From Davidsoniella eucalypti (lineage: Eukaryota; Ascomycota; Sordariomycetes; Microascales; Ceratocystidaceae), in NCBI GenBank assembly GCA_004009845.1, contig RMBW01000027.1, positions 248,001-312,000 on the forward strand: 64,000 nucleotides of DNA. Direction: 5' to 3'. A program made the position numbers and the translations under genes. Shown here piece after piece: positions 11,091-24,065 of this stretch (positions are counted from its first letter, which is position 1; each line of letters starts with the position of its first letter). The notes beneath the pieces were generated by a model, which was not told where the DNA came from, searched no databases, and saw only the letters and a list, made by a program, of their open reading frames with translations.

Positions 11091-14000
11091 ATGGCTACAC
11101 GTAAGTCCAACACAGTATCGAGAAGCAAATACTGGTGCAACTAGCTAACAAACTTCTATCTAATAGTCCGAAGCAAGAAGGCCCAGGCCTTCACCGGTGC
11201 TGGTGTCACGTCTGACCATTGTGCTGCTGCCGCACAACATGGCTGGGCAAACTACAAGTCGCCAGAAGCTTACCGCTCGACCTCAGACTTTTCTATGACT
11301 GCTGCTACGCTGGCACTGAGCCGTTCTGGTACTCCGCGTTCTGCTACGCCCATCAATAGCAATAGCGCTGCTGCTGCCAAGTCCGTCACCTTTGGTTCTA
11401 CCAGTGACACTGCGTCTCCTTCACGCCCGACTCCTAGCCAGCGCCAGAGCATCATTAGCACTGCCGACATTGCCTCTGATGGCAAGGACAAGGACGATTG
11501 GTCCATGTCGGCCGCTCGTGGTGCGCTGGAGAGGTCTTTCATCAAGCCGCGCTCGGAGCAGCCCAAGAAGCATCAGAAGAAGCAGAAGCCTCCTGCAGTC
11601 TCCGAGAATGCCCTTAGCGCCGCCATAGTTGCCCACGCGCCGTACTCGGGTAGTGCTCTACGTAGCAGCTCGTCGTCAGGTCGTGCGTCTTCGGGCTTTT
11701 CGTCACTTCCGCGTAGCATGTACTCTGCCTCAGCTCTTAGCAGCAGCGGTATCGACGATGACAAACTGCACCATGACCAGCTACATGCCTCCGCTGTTGC
11801 TATTGCCCAGCAGATGTTCGCTGCTCAGCAGGACGGCGGCAGCGGCAGTGGCGTCACCAGCAGCACCTATAAGACCCCGCAAGACCCTCTTCACGACAGG
11901 GCCTGGAAGCTCGCACAGGAGCGTCTGGCGCAGATGGATGACGGCTCGACAACTGTCCGTGATAGTCAGCAGTATTACATTGCCAAGGACCGTGTGGGCG
12001 GTCGCAAGTTCTCGCGCCTAGGCCAACACAACAACGACGCTGGCTCGGACAGCGAAGCTGAAAAGGCCGACGGTGGTGAGGAAGGCCATGGCCGCTCCAT
12101 CTTTGCTAAGAAGCTCTCCAACTCACAGTTGCGCCAGCGACAGATAGAGCGTGACACTTTGATGGCTGCCGCGCGTCGTAATGCTCAAAACACACTGGCT
12201 GATATCGACGAGGAGGCTATGGGCTCTACGGGCCGACTACGGCCACGCCATGTGACCGCATGGGAGGCCAAGAAGCAAAAGAAGGCCGCGGACCAACCTC
12301 GTCGTCCTATCAACCTAAACAGCAACGAACCGCTACCATCAAACGACCAGTACAACATTGGCGGTGGTGTTCTAGTGCCCAAGGATGGTGTCACGGCCCT
12401 GGCCAACCGCAACTTGGAGCCTCTTTTCACCGAAAATCGCGAGACTGCCCGTGCAGAGCGTCAGCGCAAGGACGAGCTGCGCGCCGAGGAGGAGGCGCGT
12501 AAGAAGGAGGCCAGCGACGATAAGGCCCGCAAGAGCAAACTTAGCGAGATTGGCAGCATCTTCAGCAGCAAGAAGAAGAGCGAGGAGAAGCAGGCCAAGA
12601 AGGAAGAGAAAGAAAAGCTCAAGGAGCAGAAGCGTCAAGAAAAGGCTCAGCAACAGAACAAAAAGGCCGAGAAGAAAGCTGCCGGCGAGGCTGTCAAGCT
12701 GACTGTTGCCGGTGCTGCCGTTGGTGCTTTGGCTACAGATGCGACTAACAAGGTAGTCGAGGATCTCCCTGCCAAAGCCCGCGCTAATGACGCCGCCGAA
12801 GTTGCCGATGCCGCCGAGCAGGCCGACGCTACCAAGAAGTTTGAGGACAAAGCTATTGCCAGCCAGGCGGGAGCCTTCGATGCCGTCTCGCCGCCTACGC
12901 CACAGGAAGAGGCGGATGAGGATCTAGCCATGTCGTCGACCGTATCGCCTGACGAGCTTAACTCCCTCCCCGCCATTCTTAGTGCTAGCTTGTTGCCTAT
13001 CAACGAGACTCCGATGCCGGAAGACTCTTTCTCTATTGGCCCTGACCCTGCAGAGAACGTGACCGTTCCGCCTGGCGCTGCCATTGCTGGCTTCGGATAC
13101 GATCGCCTAGAATCCTCTGGTCACAAGGACCTTGATATCGACAATGAGAACCGCCGCCAGTCCGTAATCAATGCGTCTACCGGCGTGCCCATCCATCCGC
13201 TAAAGTCAAACCCCGCCATCGTCGGAGTTGATGTTCCTGAGCAGTCTGAGAAGGATACTGCCGAGTCTGCCCAAGCTCCTCCGGCTGCCGTTGGTGCCAT
13301 CGGTGGTGGCTTGAACAACTCGGCTCTCCAGCGTGACCGTGTTGCCGCTTTCGGAGCCCTTGCCCATCACGAGGACGCACCAATTCACGAAGAAGGCTTC
13401 GAGAGTATTCCGTACAGTTCTCTGCAGGCCCGTGATGCCCGCCGTGAGGCTTCGCTAGAACGTGAGCGCCAGACTTTGATCAACTCTGAGTCGCAGTCAT
13501 ACCTGACCGAGCGCCGCCGCCGGGCTTTTCGTGATGGCGTCGAGATTCCGCCCGAGAGTGAAGCATCGCCTGCTGATCGCGTGCGTAGCTGGTTCCGCTC
13601 GCATGTGCGTTCGCGCAGAGATATCACCCAGGCCGGCGCTCTCGACAACAGCGACATGCTTGTTTCCTCGAGCGATCCTATCGAACATGGCTTTTCCGAT
13701 GGCGTGAGCCATGTCCCTACTGCAGCTACGACTAGAGCTTCTTCGGGCGCCCCAGTTGGCCTTGGAGATACAGTTTCTGAGGCTGCTTCGGACAGCAAGA
13801 GCGCTAATAAAAAGAAGCGCTCGAGCTTTCTGGGCAAGCTAACCGGCACTGAGAAGAAGACCGAAGAAAAGCGTGAGTTCGTTCGCGAGACTGATGGCAG
13901 CCGTCCCATTCCAAGCCATCTCAAAGCAAACGAACACTCTGCCGGTGATGTTCAGGAAGCCGATGATAGGCCAAGTCGCTTCAAGGAAATCATTCCTTAG
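11091..14000 (+). CDS. eis1: Eisosome protein 1 (Eis1-like)
   Basis: Component linked to eisosomes, the furrow-like plasma membrane domains of fungi. The first coding exon is only 10 nt (ATGGCTACAC), followed by a 66-bp intron and exon 11167-14000; total 947 residues, in the range of Eis1 proteins. The N-terminus reads MATLRSKKAQAFTGAG and continues with a conserved block, HGWANYKSPEAYRS, AATLALSRS, then SAARGALERSF, NALSAAIVAHA and AIAQQMFAAQQ, the Ala-rich helical patches seen in Eis1. Residues about 425-512 form a long highly charged Lys/Glu/Arg coiled coil. The C-terminal half is disordered and Ser/Ala/Pro-rich, with RVRSWFRSHVRSRR near residue 760. The 10-nt exon was chosen because no ATG further downstream keeps the conserved N-terminal block. 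PRE7 converges from the other side. Confidence 0.85.
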
Positions 14001-14443
14001 ATAGGTCGTTTTGTTTTTGGTTTTACCCTGTTAAACCGTTATTTTGTCTCAACTCCCTAAGTTGAATCTCTTTGGCGGTATCGAGAGATCATGGTTGACG
14101 ATACGTGATCGTCGCTGGATCCTCAGAGTCAAGAGTGACGCTATTCTTGTGCTACCTTCTAGTTATGAGTTACTTTAATACTATGCTGTTTAATTCCGGC
14201 TCAACGTCACTGCATGTCTGTCTTGATCCTGTGCTATGTTCACTGAATCCTTTTCATGGCATATTTTGCTGACTGATCGTTTGCAACTTGAATCACGATA
14301 TCCTAAACTTTAGTGTAGTGTTTACTTCATTATACGTCATGAGCGGTCTTGCTATGGACCTGTATGTTGTGTGTCTCTCATCTTCCTCTCTCTCATTAGC
14401 TGTAATAGAACCCTAACCCTTCACTGAATACTGTGGTCTGCCC
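14001..14443. other. Convergent spacer between EIS1 and PRE7
   Basis: A/T-rich 3' sequence of two convergent genes, with no reading frame of note. AACCCTAACCCT at 14409-14420, almost two telomere-type units, lies 24 bp beyond the PRE7 stop. Confidence 0.6.
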
Positions 14444-15311
14444 TTAATCCTTCTTGAGAGGCATTATCGTCTCACGAATACCATCTTTAGTGATGACCAT
14501 CATTTGCAGGCCATCACCAACCTCGATATGTCTCTCGACGGCACCGTCGAAGGCATCCTTGACTAGGCGTTCGACCTCGTCAAGCGGTAGAGGCTTGCGC
14601 TCACGCTCTTGTAACGCATGGCCAATGCCACTGCCAGGCACGTACTGGTTCTTGAAGTTGACCTGGTTGTCCAAGAAGGGCATGATCAGGGAGCCTGCCG
14701 CACCCCCAGCACGGCACTGCTCACGCTCGTATGAGCCAACAGGATCGTATGAATAGACAGCACCGACACCGTTCTCGTCCAGACCAGCTAGAATGGCATG
14801 GGTGTAGTAGGGGAAGAAACGCTTCTGATACAGAATAGTTGACAGGCGCTTCGCACAGGCATTGACTGTCATGGGCTTGCCGTGGCGGTAGCGGTACATC
14901 TTGCAAACCATGTCGAGACGGTCGCACAGTGCGGCGCCATCAGCAGCGTAGCCAACCACGGTCAGCACCATGGTAGCATCGTCTTGGGAGGCAGTGGTGC
15001 CGCCAATACGGAAAACCTTGGGGTGCATCCGCGAGTTGATGCTGTAGCCGGCCGTGTGTCGAGTATCGCCGGCCACAATGGCAAAGTCAGCGCCGGCAAT
15101 AGCCAGGGTAGTGCCGCCGTTGTCGGTATAGCTAGACAAGGACAGAAAACTGATGTCAGAAGAGAAAGTCTAGAGGACCTGGAAACGGCGCAGGTGCTTA
15201 CGGGTAGAAGCCATGGCGCTGGCGGGGGCCATCGCTGGCCTTCTGAGGGACGTCAGAGAACGAGTAGTTGGGCCCGTTTAGGATCGGGTTCTGGCTGAAC
15301 ATGGCCGACAT
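14444..15311 (-). CDS. pre7: 20S proteasome subunit beta type-6 (Pre7/PSMB1)
   Basis: Beta-6 subunit of the 20S core proteasome. It is non-catalytic: like its orthologues it has no processed N-terminal threonine active site. Exons 15202-15311 and 14444-15131 join across a 70-bp GT-AG intron to give 265 residues; the junction reads HGFYPYTDNGGTTLAIAG, the family hallmark. Further hallmarks are FAIVAGDTR, YSINSR, VGYAADGAALC, FPYYTHAILAGLDENG, VYSYDPVGSYERE and the GGAAGSLIMPFLDNQV segment. The start is the ATG giving MSAMFSQNP; an internal ATG three codons later is an alternative. It shares a 568-bp divergent promoter region with STT4. Confidence 0.96.
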
Positions 15312-15879
15312 GATGGTAGATAAACCGCGGTTCCGGCTGGAGTATCAATGGCGTGATGGGTCAATGGCACTAGAAAGTCAAAAACGGCGGGATTGTTTGA
15401 TAAATGTGAATGATCGAAAAAACGTGAAGCTAGCAAACAAAGCTCGATTCTAAGCAACCAGGAAGCCAAGTACGGATTGCGTTGGCGGCTGGCAGCCTTA
15501 CTAGGCCGTTGACGATTGACTGTTACCTCTGCCGTACTTGCCAGCTGTCTGCCAGCTGCCCCACAGTGGCCATGTGTAAGTGGTGGGGTTTCCCTTGTCC
15601 TTTTCGCAAAAGCACAGGAACAAGCTACTTCCCAAAAGGGGAAGCACCTAGATTGCCAACTAGGGAAGGAACCTCGTTCTGGCATTCCTTCCTTTTTTTC
15701 GTCGCAGCGCACAACATCTTGTACTTGGGCGATCATCGATCACAACATTTGTTTTTATACTACGCAGGCTTTCCTTATCCGTTTTTGTGCTTCTTTTTTC
15801 TCCGTTTAGTTCGTCACTCTTACTTTCAAAAATAACATAGAAACCGACATCTTCAGCTCCAAAAAGTCTAGCAATAGCC
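15312..15879. promoter_or_regulatory. Divergent promoter of PRE7 and STT4
   Basis: Spacer with two sides: the STT4 side is C+T-rich (about 15670-15800) with TTTTT runs, the PRE7 side more mixed. The proteasome-box word GGTGGCAAA was looked for and not found on either strand. Confidence 0.55.
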
Positions 15880-18800
15880 ATGGTCCGCGATATCCGCCAG
15901 CGCGCTCTCGACAAGATTGCGGCTCTGGCTGCAGCCAACTCGTACTCTTCCTATGAGCGCTCCGATCTCGACCGCCTCTGTGGCGGCTGCTCGACCGTGG
16001 CTCGCTCTAAGGAGACGCCCAATGGCATTCGTAACACTGGCGCCGCTTCAGGCACGGCCAAAGCTCCGATGGTGTGTATATACAAATGTCCGGCATATAG
16101 GCCGGCCGTAGCGCAATGTCAGCCAGATTCCCGGGCTAACCAATCATCGATTTCTAGACTATCCGCGAATTCGAAATCCTCATCTCTTTGTGCAAGGCGG
16201 CTCCTAGCATCCGTTCGGCCCAGAACGCTCAGCGTCTCGCCTATCAGCTGACCCCCTACATCCAGGAGGCTCACTTACAACTCTACGCGCCATCTCCCTA
16301 TTTCCGTAAGGTCGAGCCTTCGCCTACCGAGGCTCTGGCCTTCGGCGTCTCGTCCGCCCTCCTACATCTCGGAAAGGCCTACCCCGAGCTTCACGAGAGG
16401 ATTAGTGATAGCCTCTGGGCCTATCTAGGCTCATGCGCTACTGCCGCCGAGAGGATTGAGCCTCCCCAGGACGACGACGAGCCAAACCTAGACGATGCCA
16501 TACGCACTGCTACTATTGCAGTGTCTTTGCTCGGCTTTCTCGAGGCGGCTTCGTCTCAGGCAGACTTCTGGCGTGCAGGCAGCCGTCTAGAGCTGGTACA
16601 GCAGGTTCGCAAGCTGCTTTCGGAGCGTTTCCTCGTGGCTATGGAGACCGCCTTCTCTACTTTACGTAATGCTCCTACTGGCGATCGCGCAGTCAAAGAG
16701 TGGAAGCGCTACCTGAAACACTATACTCTAGCTGGACGTCCGCTAAGCTCCATGTTGGTCCAGCGGAGCTTTACATGGCTTTTAGTTTCTGCCACTTCGC
16801 TTCTCATCGCTGATGCCGCCGACCTTCGTGGCTCGCATATCCTTGATGTTCTCATGGATGGCGCCAAACTTACCGAGCCAGTTGCTATCCAGACTGGCGA
16901 TGCCAATACGGATGTAATTGCCATATATACGCAGATGGCCACTGCTTCAATGAACTACTTTGAGGCTGGCGCTGACTTTGTCGTCCAGCTTGGGTCGTCA
17001 CTACAGCAGAAGCTGGCTTTTTCCGTCAAGTCTGCTGCTCTTATTGCCTATGTCAACTGTACTATTCTCAATGATAATGCAGCTGACCCCAACACTTTGA
17101 TGGTTTGGCTTGAGGAGATCCTCGCTGATCCTATCCAGATGACCGATAGCATTCTCGCCGCCACGGTCCTACGGTCATTAGCTGTTATTTGCCGCCTATC
17201 ATCAGACTTTGCTCCTAGTGTGAGTCGTCTGTTGCCCCGCTTCATCGTGCAGAACGCCGCTTGCCAGGACGTCATTGCTTTGGCCTCTCACAGTCTTGCC
17301 TTTGTGCTGCAAATCATGTCCAAGGATGCTGTCATTACGACTCTGTATACACTTGGCAATATTCTGAGCCCAGCTTCCGAGCGGCCTCGTACCAATGGCA
17401 GCAATTCTGGCGGCGCAGAAAATCTTCTCGAGCCCCCTATTAGCGGACTATATAGCGGTCCTGGTACAGCTATCGATCTTGATGGAAGTGCCATCTCGCT
17501 GCAGATCAGCAGTGGAGAGGACGCTGGTGTTGTTTATGCCAATGTCGTGCAGGCCATCTGTGGCATTGCCCAGGACTGCGACGATGAGAAGATTACAGCT
17601 TTGGCTCAGTCGATGCTTCTGCAAAAGTTTGGCAAGGTTAATAGCCAGGTTGATGTGCAGCTAATCGCTGCTGCTGGGGCTCTGGCTTTGAAGAGCGGTG
17701 CTCTAGATTTCCGGTCTCTACTCAAAATGTACGCCCGACTCTGCCATCAAGGAGTGACTGAAAACAACGAGCAGCTTCTGCATGCTGTCATGAAGGCTCG
17801 CACCTACATTTCCACTCACTTAGACCGCAAATCGCCCCTCTACGGCATCTATTGGGAGCACTTGCTTGATAGTGTCATCGCCCTAGGTGATGTGAGTCGC
17901 CAGGACCAAACCAAGGAGTCTGATCTACAGATGACAGCCCGCGAGATTGCCCAGCTCCTTAAGCCGCTCGCCGTCTTCATGTCGACAGGAAACCCAGCAC
18001 TGGCCACGACCGAAAACGACGAGACATTCGGACTATTGCGCGATGCTTGGTTCAATATTGCTGTGCATGGCTTTTTGCCTACAAACGAGCGTGGCCGGGC
18101 ATATCTGTCCGAGCTACGCACTATGGCTCTACACTCGCCTCCCTTGGTTGCTGAACAGCCTGGTGAGAAGATCGAGAGTGATATCGAACTCAATACTGTC
18201 CTACGTCGCGCCATGAGCCCTGAGCGTGAAGCTCTCCAAAAGAAATATCTTACCGAGTTGCTACCGGGCCGCTCGTCGGATATCCGTGGTCTTACATACG
18301 GCAAAATCATCTTCTTGCAGGCTGTCTATCTAGTTGAGACCCTACGTGCAAATGCCGGAGATTGCACTAAAGCTCTATCCTACTTTGTCGAGCCCAGCAT
18401 GCGCAAGGGCGATCTAGCCGTGCCAATGGATGCTATTGCTGCTGTCGTAGTGGACAAGTATCTACAAAAGACCCTTCACGGTGCCAGCCCGGGCGTTTCA
18501 TTGGTCACTACCGTGCCCACTGGAGCGGTCTTCTCGGCCTTCTCTGCACAGTACGTTGCTACTCAGCTAGCCAGTATCTTCTGCTCATGCTGCCACCGTG
18601 TCGAGCGTGTTCAGCAGGCAGCAGTTGCTTGTGCTGACCGTATCCTTCGGGATGTGCCGTCAGCGCTGTGCTACCGTTCATCTCTGTTTGCACTACTCGA
18701 GCTACTTTCCTTGATGTGGACGGCTTGCCTTGAGGCCGAGACGGATGTCTATGATCCCCGGTCTGTGTTCAAGTCGTCTCTAGGTAAGGTAACAATTGAG

Positions 18801-21800
18801 CTGTCGCAAAACTACCTCCACCGCCAGTCTACTATGGAATTGCTTCACCGCAAGGCCAAGCAGTGGGTGACTCAGGCGCTATCTCTATCTCCAGCTGACA
18901 TCAAGGGATTGCTACAAACATATCTATCTGAGTACGATGAAGCCGATTCTCCTTACGGCCATATCTCGCTTGGTCGTTCTTTTGCGCTAGAAATGGGCTC
19001 TCTACTGCCTCCCTCTGACCAGCGCCTGCAGGCCATGGATCGTATTGGTGATATCTCCGTCAACACTGCCTCCGACTTCATAGCTCAATATACCACGCGC
19101 CAAGAGTACCGCTTTGGAGAAACTCTGCCGGCGCGTGGCACTGAGCTTCTCAGCTATATGAAGGTACGTAGCAAGCACGAGTCGTTTATGCCTGGTGCGG
19201 AACCAAATGGAGCCGCACACAACGAGAGCGCCTCGGCAGCTACTGCCCTACAGCACATCGAGGCACGTATCCTAAGCCGCAAGCCTACCCCCATTTCCGA
19301 AGTACGTGACATTCTGCGCCGTGCCGCTGCTTTACTGTGTCGTAGCCCGCATGACGAGACCGCTGCCGCACACCACCTCGTCTCGATTCCGTTTGCCATG
19401 TTCACTCGCCGTTCTCTAAAGCTTGGTGTTTCGCTCTGGCTTGGCGTGATCAACGAGAATTCCCGCTTAGAGCCGCGCCTCCTCAACGAGATCGCTCATC
19501 ACTGGGAAGCTACTGTGCACAAGAAACAAGGCATGTTCAGCCCAACCCTGGCACATCACGATCCCTTCTTCTTGCGTGAAGAATTCGGTCCTACAGACCT
19601 TGCCGCGCTAGCCAAGCGTAAGCAGTTGGTCCACAATCTGCTGTCTCCTCACACGAGTCTCCTGCAGTTTTTCACATCGCATTTCAATGCGACTCGCCTA
19701 GGTTCTCCCGACACACAACGTATCTTCCTACGTCTACTAGACGTTACTCTTGATGCGCTACGCTACCATGCTTCGGCTCACCCGCTTGCACGTGATCTAC
19801 GCTTCCAAATCATTCTCTTCGGCCTTCGTGTACTACGTCTAAGCGCACCAACTATTGGTACTATGGCGCAATGGCGTCTCAAGGACAAGATTCTGTCCGC
19901 AGCTTTAGGCTGGTTCCGCCATGCACCTCGCTGGTCTTTCGGTAGCAACTTGCTACAGATGAAGACGGAGATTCGCCTGCTAGGTGATGTCATGGCCGCT
20001 CTCAAGGCCGTCAGCGGTGCCGGTATGACGCCTGGCGTTGGAAGCGTTCGCTCGCTGCAGGCCAAGGAACAACTACTGAATCTACTGCTCGAGAATGAAC
20101 AGCAACGTCTTGCTGTCTGGGTCCATCCCCTTCCGGACAGTGCCCGAGCGGCCGCTATTGGCTCGGCCCGCGCGAAGGCTACCATCGAGGTAAGACGATA
20201 CACCAACCAACATACGTATATTGTATATAAATACTAACACAGAATCTATAGGCTGAGCTTGTGCCTCTTGTCCGCACTGCCTGGGCACAGGACCCCTCTA
20301 TTGCCATTGAACTGGTCTCACGCTTTAACTGGCCACGCATCAACAAAGAAGTGCGTTGGTTGATTCTTAACATGCCATACAAAGCCATTCACGAACCTGA
20401 AGCACTTTCTGTGCTTCTGGGCGGCAAGTTGCCTGATGATGTCATTATCATGCAACTGAAGCACCTACTCTTCTGGACGCCTGTCAACCCACTGACAGCT
20501 GTCACACTATTCTTGCCCGAGTACAAGAACAACCCGTTCATCATGCAATATGCCATGCGTGCGCTTGAAAGTCACCCAATCGACATTACTTTCTTCTATG
20601 TTCCCCAGATTGTCCAGACACTCCGCTACGATAATCTCGGCTATGTCGAGCGCTACATTCTAGAGACAGCGCAGTTCAGTCAGCTGTTTGCCCACCAGAT
20701 CATCTGGAACATGAAGGCCAATGCTTACAAGGATGATGATGGACAGGTGCCTGACGAGGTTCTCAAGCCTACTCTAGATAGCATTATGGCGAAGATGGTG
20801 TCTTCCTTCTCATCCGAAGATCGCACATTCTACGAACGTGAGTTTGCCTTCTTTGATGAGGTCACGGGCGTCTCGGGTAAGCTCAAGCCCTTCATCAAGA
20901 GCAGTCGTGAGGACAAGAAACAGAAGATTGAGGAGGAACTTCGCCAAATCAAGGTCGAGGTCGGTGTTTACCTCCCCAGTAACCCTGACGGTGTCGTCAT
21001 CGGTATCGACCGCAAGAGTGGTAAGCCGCTACAGAGTCACGCCAAGGCGCCTTACATGGCAACATTCCGTGTACAAAAACGCAATCTCGACGAATCAGAG
21101 GCGGATAAGCTAGAGGTGCCCATGGACGATGAAGACCACCACGAGGCCAACAATCACGCAGACGCCAACATCAAGGCTATTGCCAGTGCCTCGGCCCAGA
21201 ATGCCACGGCCACCGCGTCGACACCGACGCCTGGTGAGGGCGAGTCTGTCGATGACGCTGAAGTAGCACCTATAGAGGTCTGGCAATCATGTATCTTCAA
21301 GGTCGGTGATGACTGTCGTCAGGATGTGCTAGCGCTACAGATGATTGCTGCGTTCCGTGGTATCTTCAACAACGTTGGTCTCGATGTGTTCGTATTCCCG
21401 TACCGTGTTATTGCCACGGCACCGGGCTGCGGTGTCATCGAGGTTCTTCCCAACTCCATCTCCCGTGATATGCTCGGTCGTGAGGCTGTCAACAAGCTAT
21501 ACGACTACTTTGTCAGCAAGTACGGCAACGAAGACAGTCTGCGTTTCCAGGCAGCTCGCGCCAACTTTGTCAAGAGTATGGCAGCTTACAGTGTTATCTC
21601 CTTCCTGCTCCAGTTCAAAGATAGACACAACGGAAACATCATGGTGGACGACGCTGGCCATCTGATTCACATCGACTTTGGTTTCTGCTTCGATATCGCT
21701 CCTGGCGGTATCAAGTTTGAGCGCGCGCCGTTCAAGCTGACCACGGAAATGATGGGTGTCATGGGTGGCTCTCCCGATCATCAAGCCTTCCGCTGGTTTG

Positions 21801-22060
21801 AGGAGCTATGCATCAAAGCCTTCTTGGCAGCGCGTCCACACGCCCATAAGCTGGCGCAAATTGTACAACTGATGATGGACTCCGGTCTGCCCTGCTTCAA
21901 GCCGGAGAGTGTTAAGCACTTTATCGACCGTTTCGTGCTTGAGAAGTCGGAGAAGGAGGCGGCGGATTTCATGCGTGACTTGATTCACAAGAGTTATGCT
22001 TCGTACTCTACTAGCATGTACGATCACTTCCAGTTGATGACCAACGGTATTCCATACTAG
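15880..22060 (+). CDS. stt4: Phosphatidylinositol 4-kinase Stt4 (PI4K type III alpha)
   Basis: Makes PI4P at the plasma membrane, feeding PI(4,5)P2 synthesis, Pkc1 signalling and actin organisation. Three exons (15880-16071, 16158-20189, 20252-22060) with introns of 86 and 62 bp give 2010 residues, matching filamentous-fungal Stt4. The first 1350 residues are an alpha-solenoid without short motifs. A PIK helical domain lies around 1400-1570. The kinase domain is C-terminal: the SHAKAPYMATFRV strand, then a roughly 60-residue acidic/Ala/Thr insertion, the FKVGDDCRQDVLALQMI segment, catalytic loop DRHNGN near 1867 and the metal-binding motif in IDFGFCFD near 1885, followed by FERAPFKLT. All catalytic residues are present. 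The first intron has a GTGTGT donor, which is less usual but keeps the frame into TIREFEIL. The CDF transporter gene converges 149 bp away. Confidence 0.97.
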
Positions 22061-22209
22061 AAAAAGGCGAGCTGGTTGCCCTTTGATTTAACGCTACGCT
22101 ATATATACTACATACCATTTATTATTTTATACATCCTTCTTCACCACCAATATCATCGTTATCTTTCCTTCATATATATATATTATCTTGTGATATCGAT
22201 TTCCAAAAT

Positions 22210-24065
22210 CTAATTAAGCCGGCTTCCTGAAATGTGTGTAGGTTGGTGATATGGGAGGTAATCAACGTGAACGTAAGCACGATCAACAATAGGCACGCTC
22301 TCCAAGAAATACGTCAACACCTCGCTAAGGTCGTGGCTATCCTTGAGTGGTGTATGCGAAGGAAGCACAATATCGACCTCAACGGCAAGTTTATCCCCAG
22401 TGTGATAAGCACGCAAGTTCTGGATTTGCTTGATAGTAGTTGCGAAGCGCATAGTCAAGTACAGCACTACATGAAAGCGAAGTCAGTACAAGGTTTTGTG
22501 AGGGTGTCAAGTTACACACATGTCAGGGGATAACTTACAAAGATTGCGCTCATCGGGATCTGCACCGAAGCCTGTCAAGTTTCGTGCATGGTGCATCGCC
22601 GTCCGACTCCAGTTGAACACGACGTAGAGTGAAAGCACCAGACCGCCTAGTGCATCAAGCCACCAGATACGCATGTAGAAGCCGATGATTGGGAATAGAA
22701 TCGAGCCAGTGTTGAACACAACATCTGTGATGGCATCTTCGGCCAGAGCCTGTACACTCGAGTTCTTGACTAGACGGTACCACAGCCATACAATGCCCTT
22801 GATGACAATGGTGCTAGCCATGATGGCGATGGCAGAGAAGCCTAGTTCCAGGATTTCATGATCTGGAGACATCAACCGGGCGACGGATTCGAAGCCAACC
22901 TGGAAGAATGAAGTGATCATGACAATGGCAAATACGAGCACACCAAGCGGCTCCAATTTGCGCCGACCGACGGGATACTGTTCGTTATCGCCTTGCGAGC
23001 GCGCAACAAGGCGCGTAGTCATCCATACGATGAAAGTACTTAAGAAATCCAAAACGGCGTCAACCAGCGAAGCCAGGACGGACATGGATGGTACCGTCAT
23101 AACAACAACCAGCTTACCCGCCAAGAGTACAGCGTTGGCTGCGAAATTGACCCAGATAGCCACCTCGACGATCGGGTCGTCGCTGTCGATCTCGGCATCT
23201 TCAACCCACGGAATCGACGCTATCGGTAAGTCGGCTTCAGCCAATGCTTCGATATCGTCGTCGACCTCATATGCTACCGATGTTGTACCGTCAGGCAATG
23301 TCGGCGCAAGTAAGGGTCTGTCATCGGGGGCACGGAAGATATCTTTGGGGGTGCGTTTGCGCGGAGCCGAGGGTGAGTTCTCGACACGGATCGGGGGACC
23401 TAAAAGGCTCGTTGTTTCGGTCGGTTCGGTGGTACTATCAGGACCCAGTTCAACCGAGGCGGCGTCTGAGGCGGCCAGTGATAGTTTCCGAATGCTATTA
23501 TAGGATGACTGAGGTAAGGGCTCGTTGTGTTCATGGATCGTATCGGGAATGTCAACTGAGTGGAACGCAGATGCGTGCATTTCAGTCGAGTATTCGTCCA
23601 GCATCTCATACGGAATCGGTGAGTCGAGAAGTTTGTCGATAAAAAGATACTGCTGGACGAGGTCGTTGATGCGCTCGTAGTATGCACGCCTACTCAGAGC
23701 ACATTGTCAGTCTTTGTCCATATATCTCTCCGGTCGCCACAGCCAACTTACACTGGTGCGCTGTACTGCATGAGCTTTTCCTTCTTGGTCCAGTAGCGCT
23801 CCCAGCTATAGCGTGGGTTCTGGTTGCCGCCAATCATACGCATACTGCGCATTCCTGGGCCTGCGATGATCTGACTTAGGCGGCGCCCGTCAAGCGCAAT
23901 GCGACGCGGGTCTTCGTCGGGGTATGGAGTGCGCATAAAGATGCGGCCAGTTGCAAGCTGGGTAGCTGGCGAAGACGGACCGGCCTCTTCATCATCGGAC
24001 GGGTGCCAGAAGACTGTACGCGATCCGACGCTGGTGGCAGACCGAGTCCGCTTGATAGAGGACAT
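22210..24065 (-). CDS. Cation diffusion facilitator transporter, Mn-CDF type
   Basis: Membrane exchanger that moves divalent metal out of the cytosol, into an organelle or out of the cell. Exons 23752-24065, 22539-23689 and 22210-22466, with introns of 62 and 72 bp, give 573 residues. The N-terminal 250 residues are cytosolic and Ser/Pro/acidic. The six-helix region starts near residue 280. The metal-site motifs in helices 2 and 5 are both Asp-x3-Asp (DAVLD at about 315-319 and DAITD at about 423-427), the signature of Mn2+-transporting CDFs; Zn transporters have His in the first position. A C-terminal cytosolic domain (VEVDIVLP, LAEVL-like helix, HVDYLPYH) follows. The YYERINDLVQQYLFIDKLLD segment before the membrane part is typical of the fungal group. 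Specificity for Mn is inferred from motifs only. Confidence 0.9.

Noticed and set aside
13385..13924. 179-codon antisense frame inside EIS1
   Set aside because: Shadow of a G+C-biased coding exon; no independent motif. The same applies to antisense frames within STT4, PRE7 and the 37112 gene.
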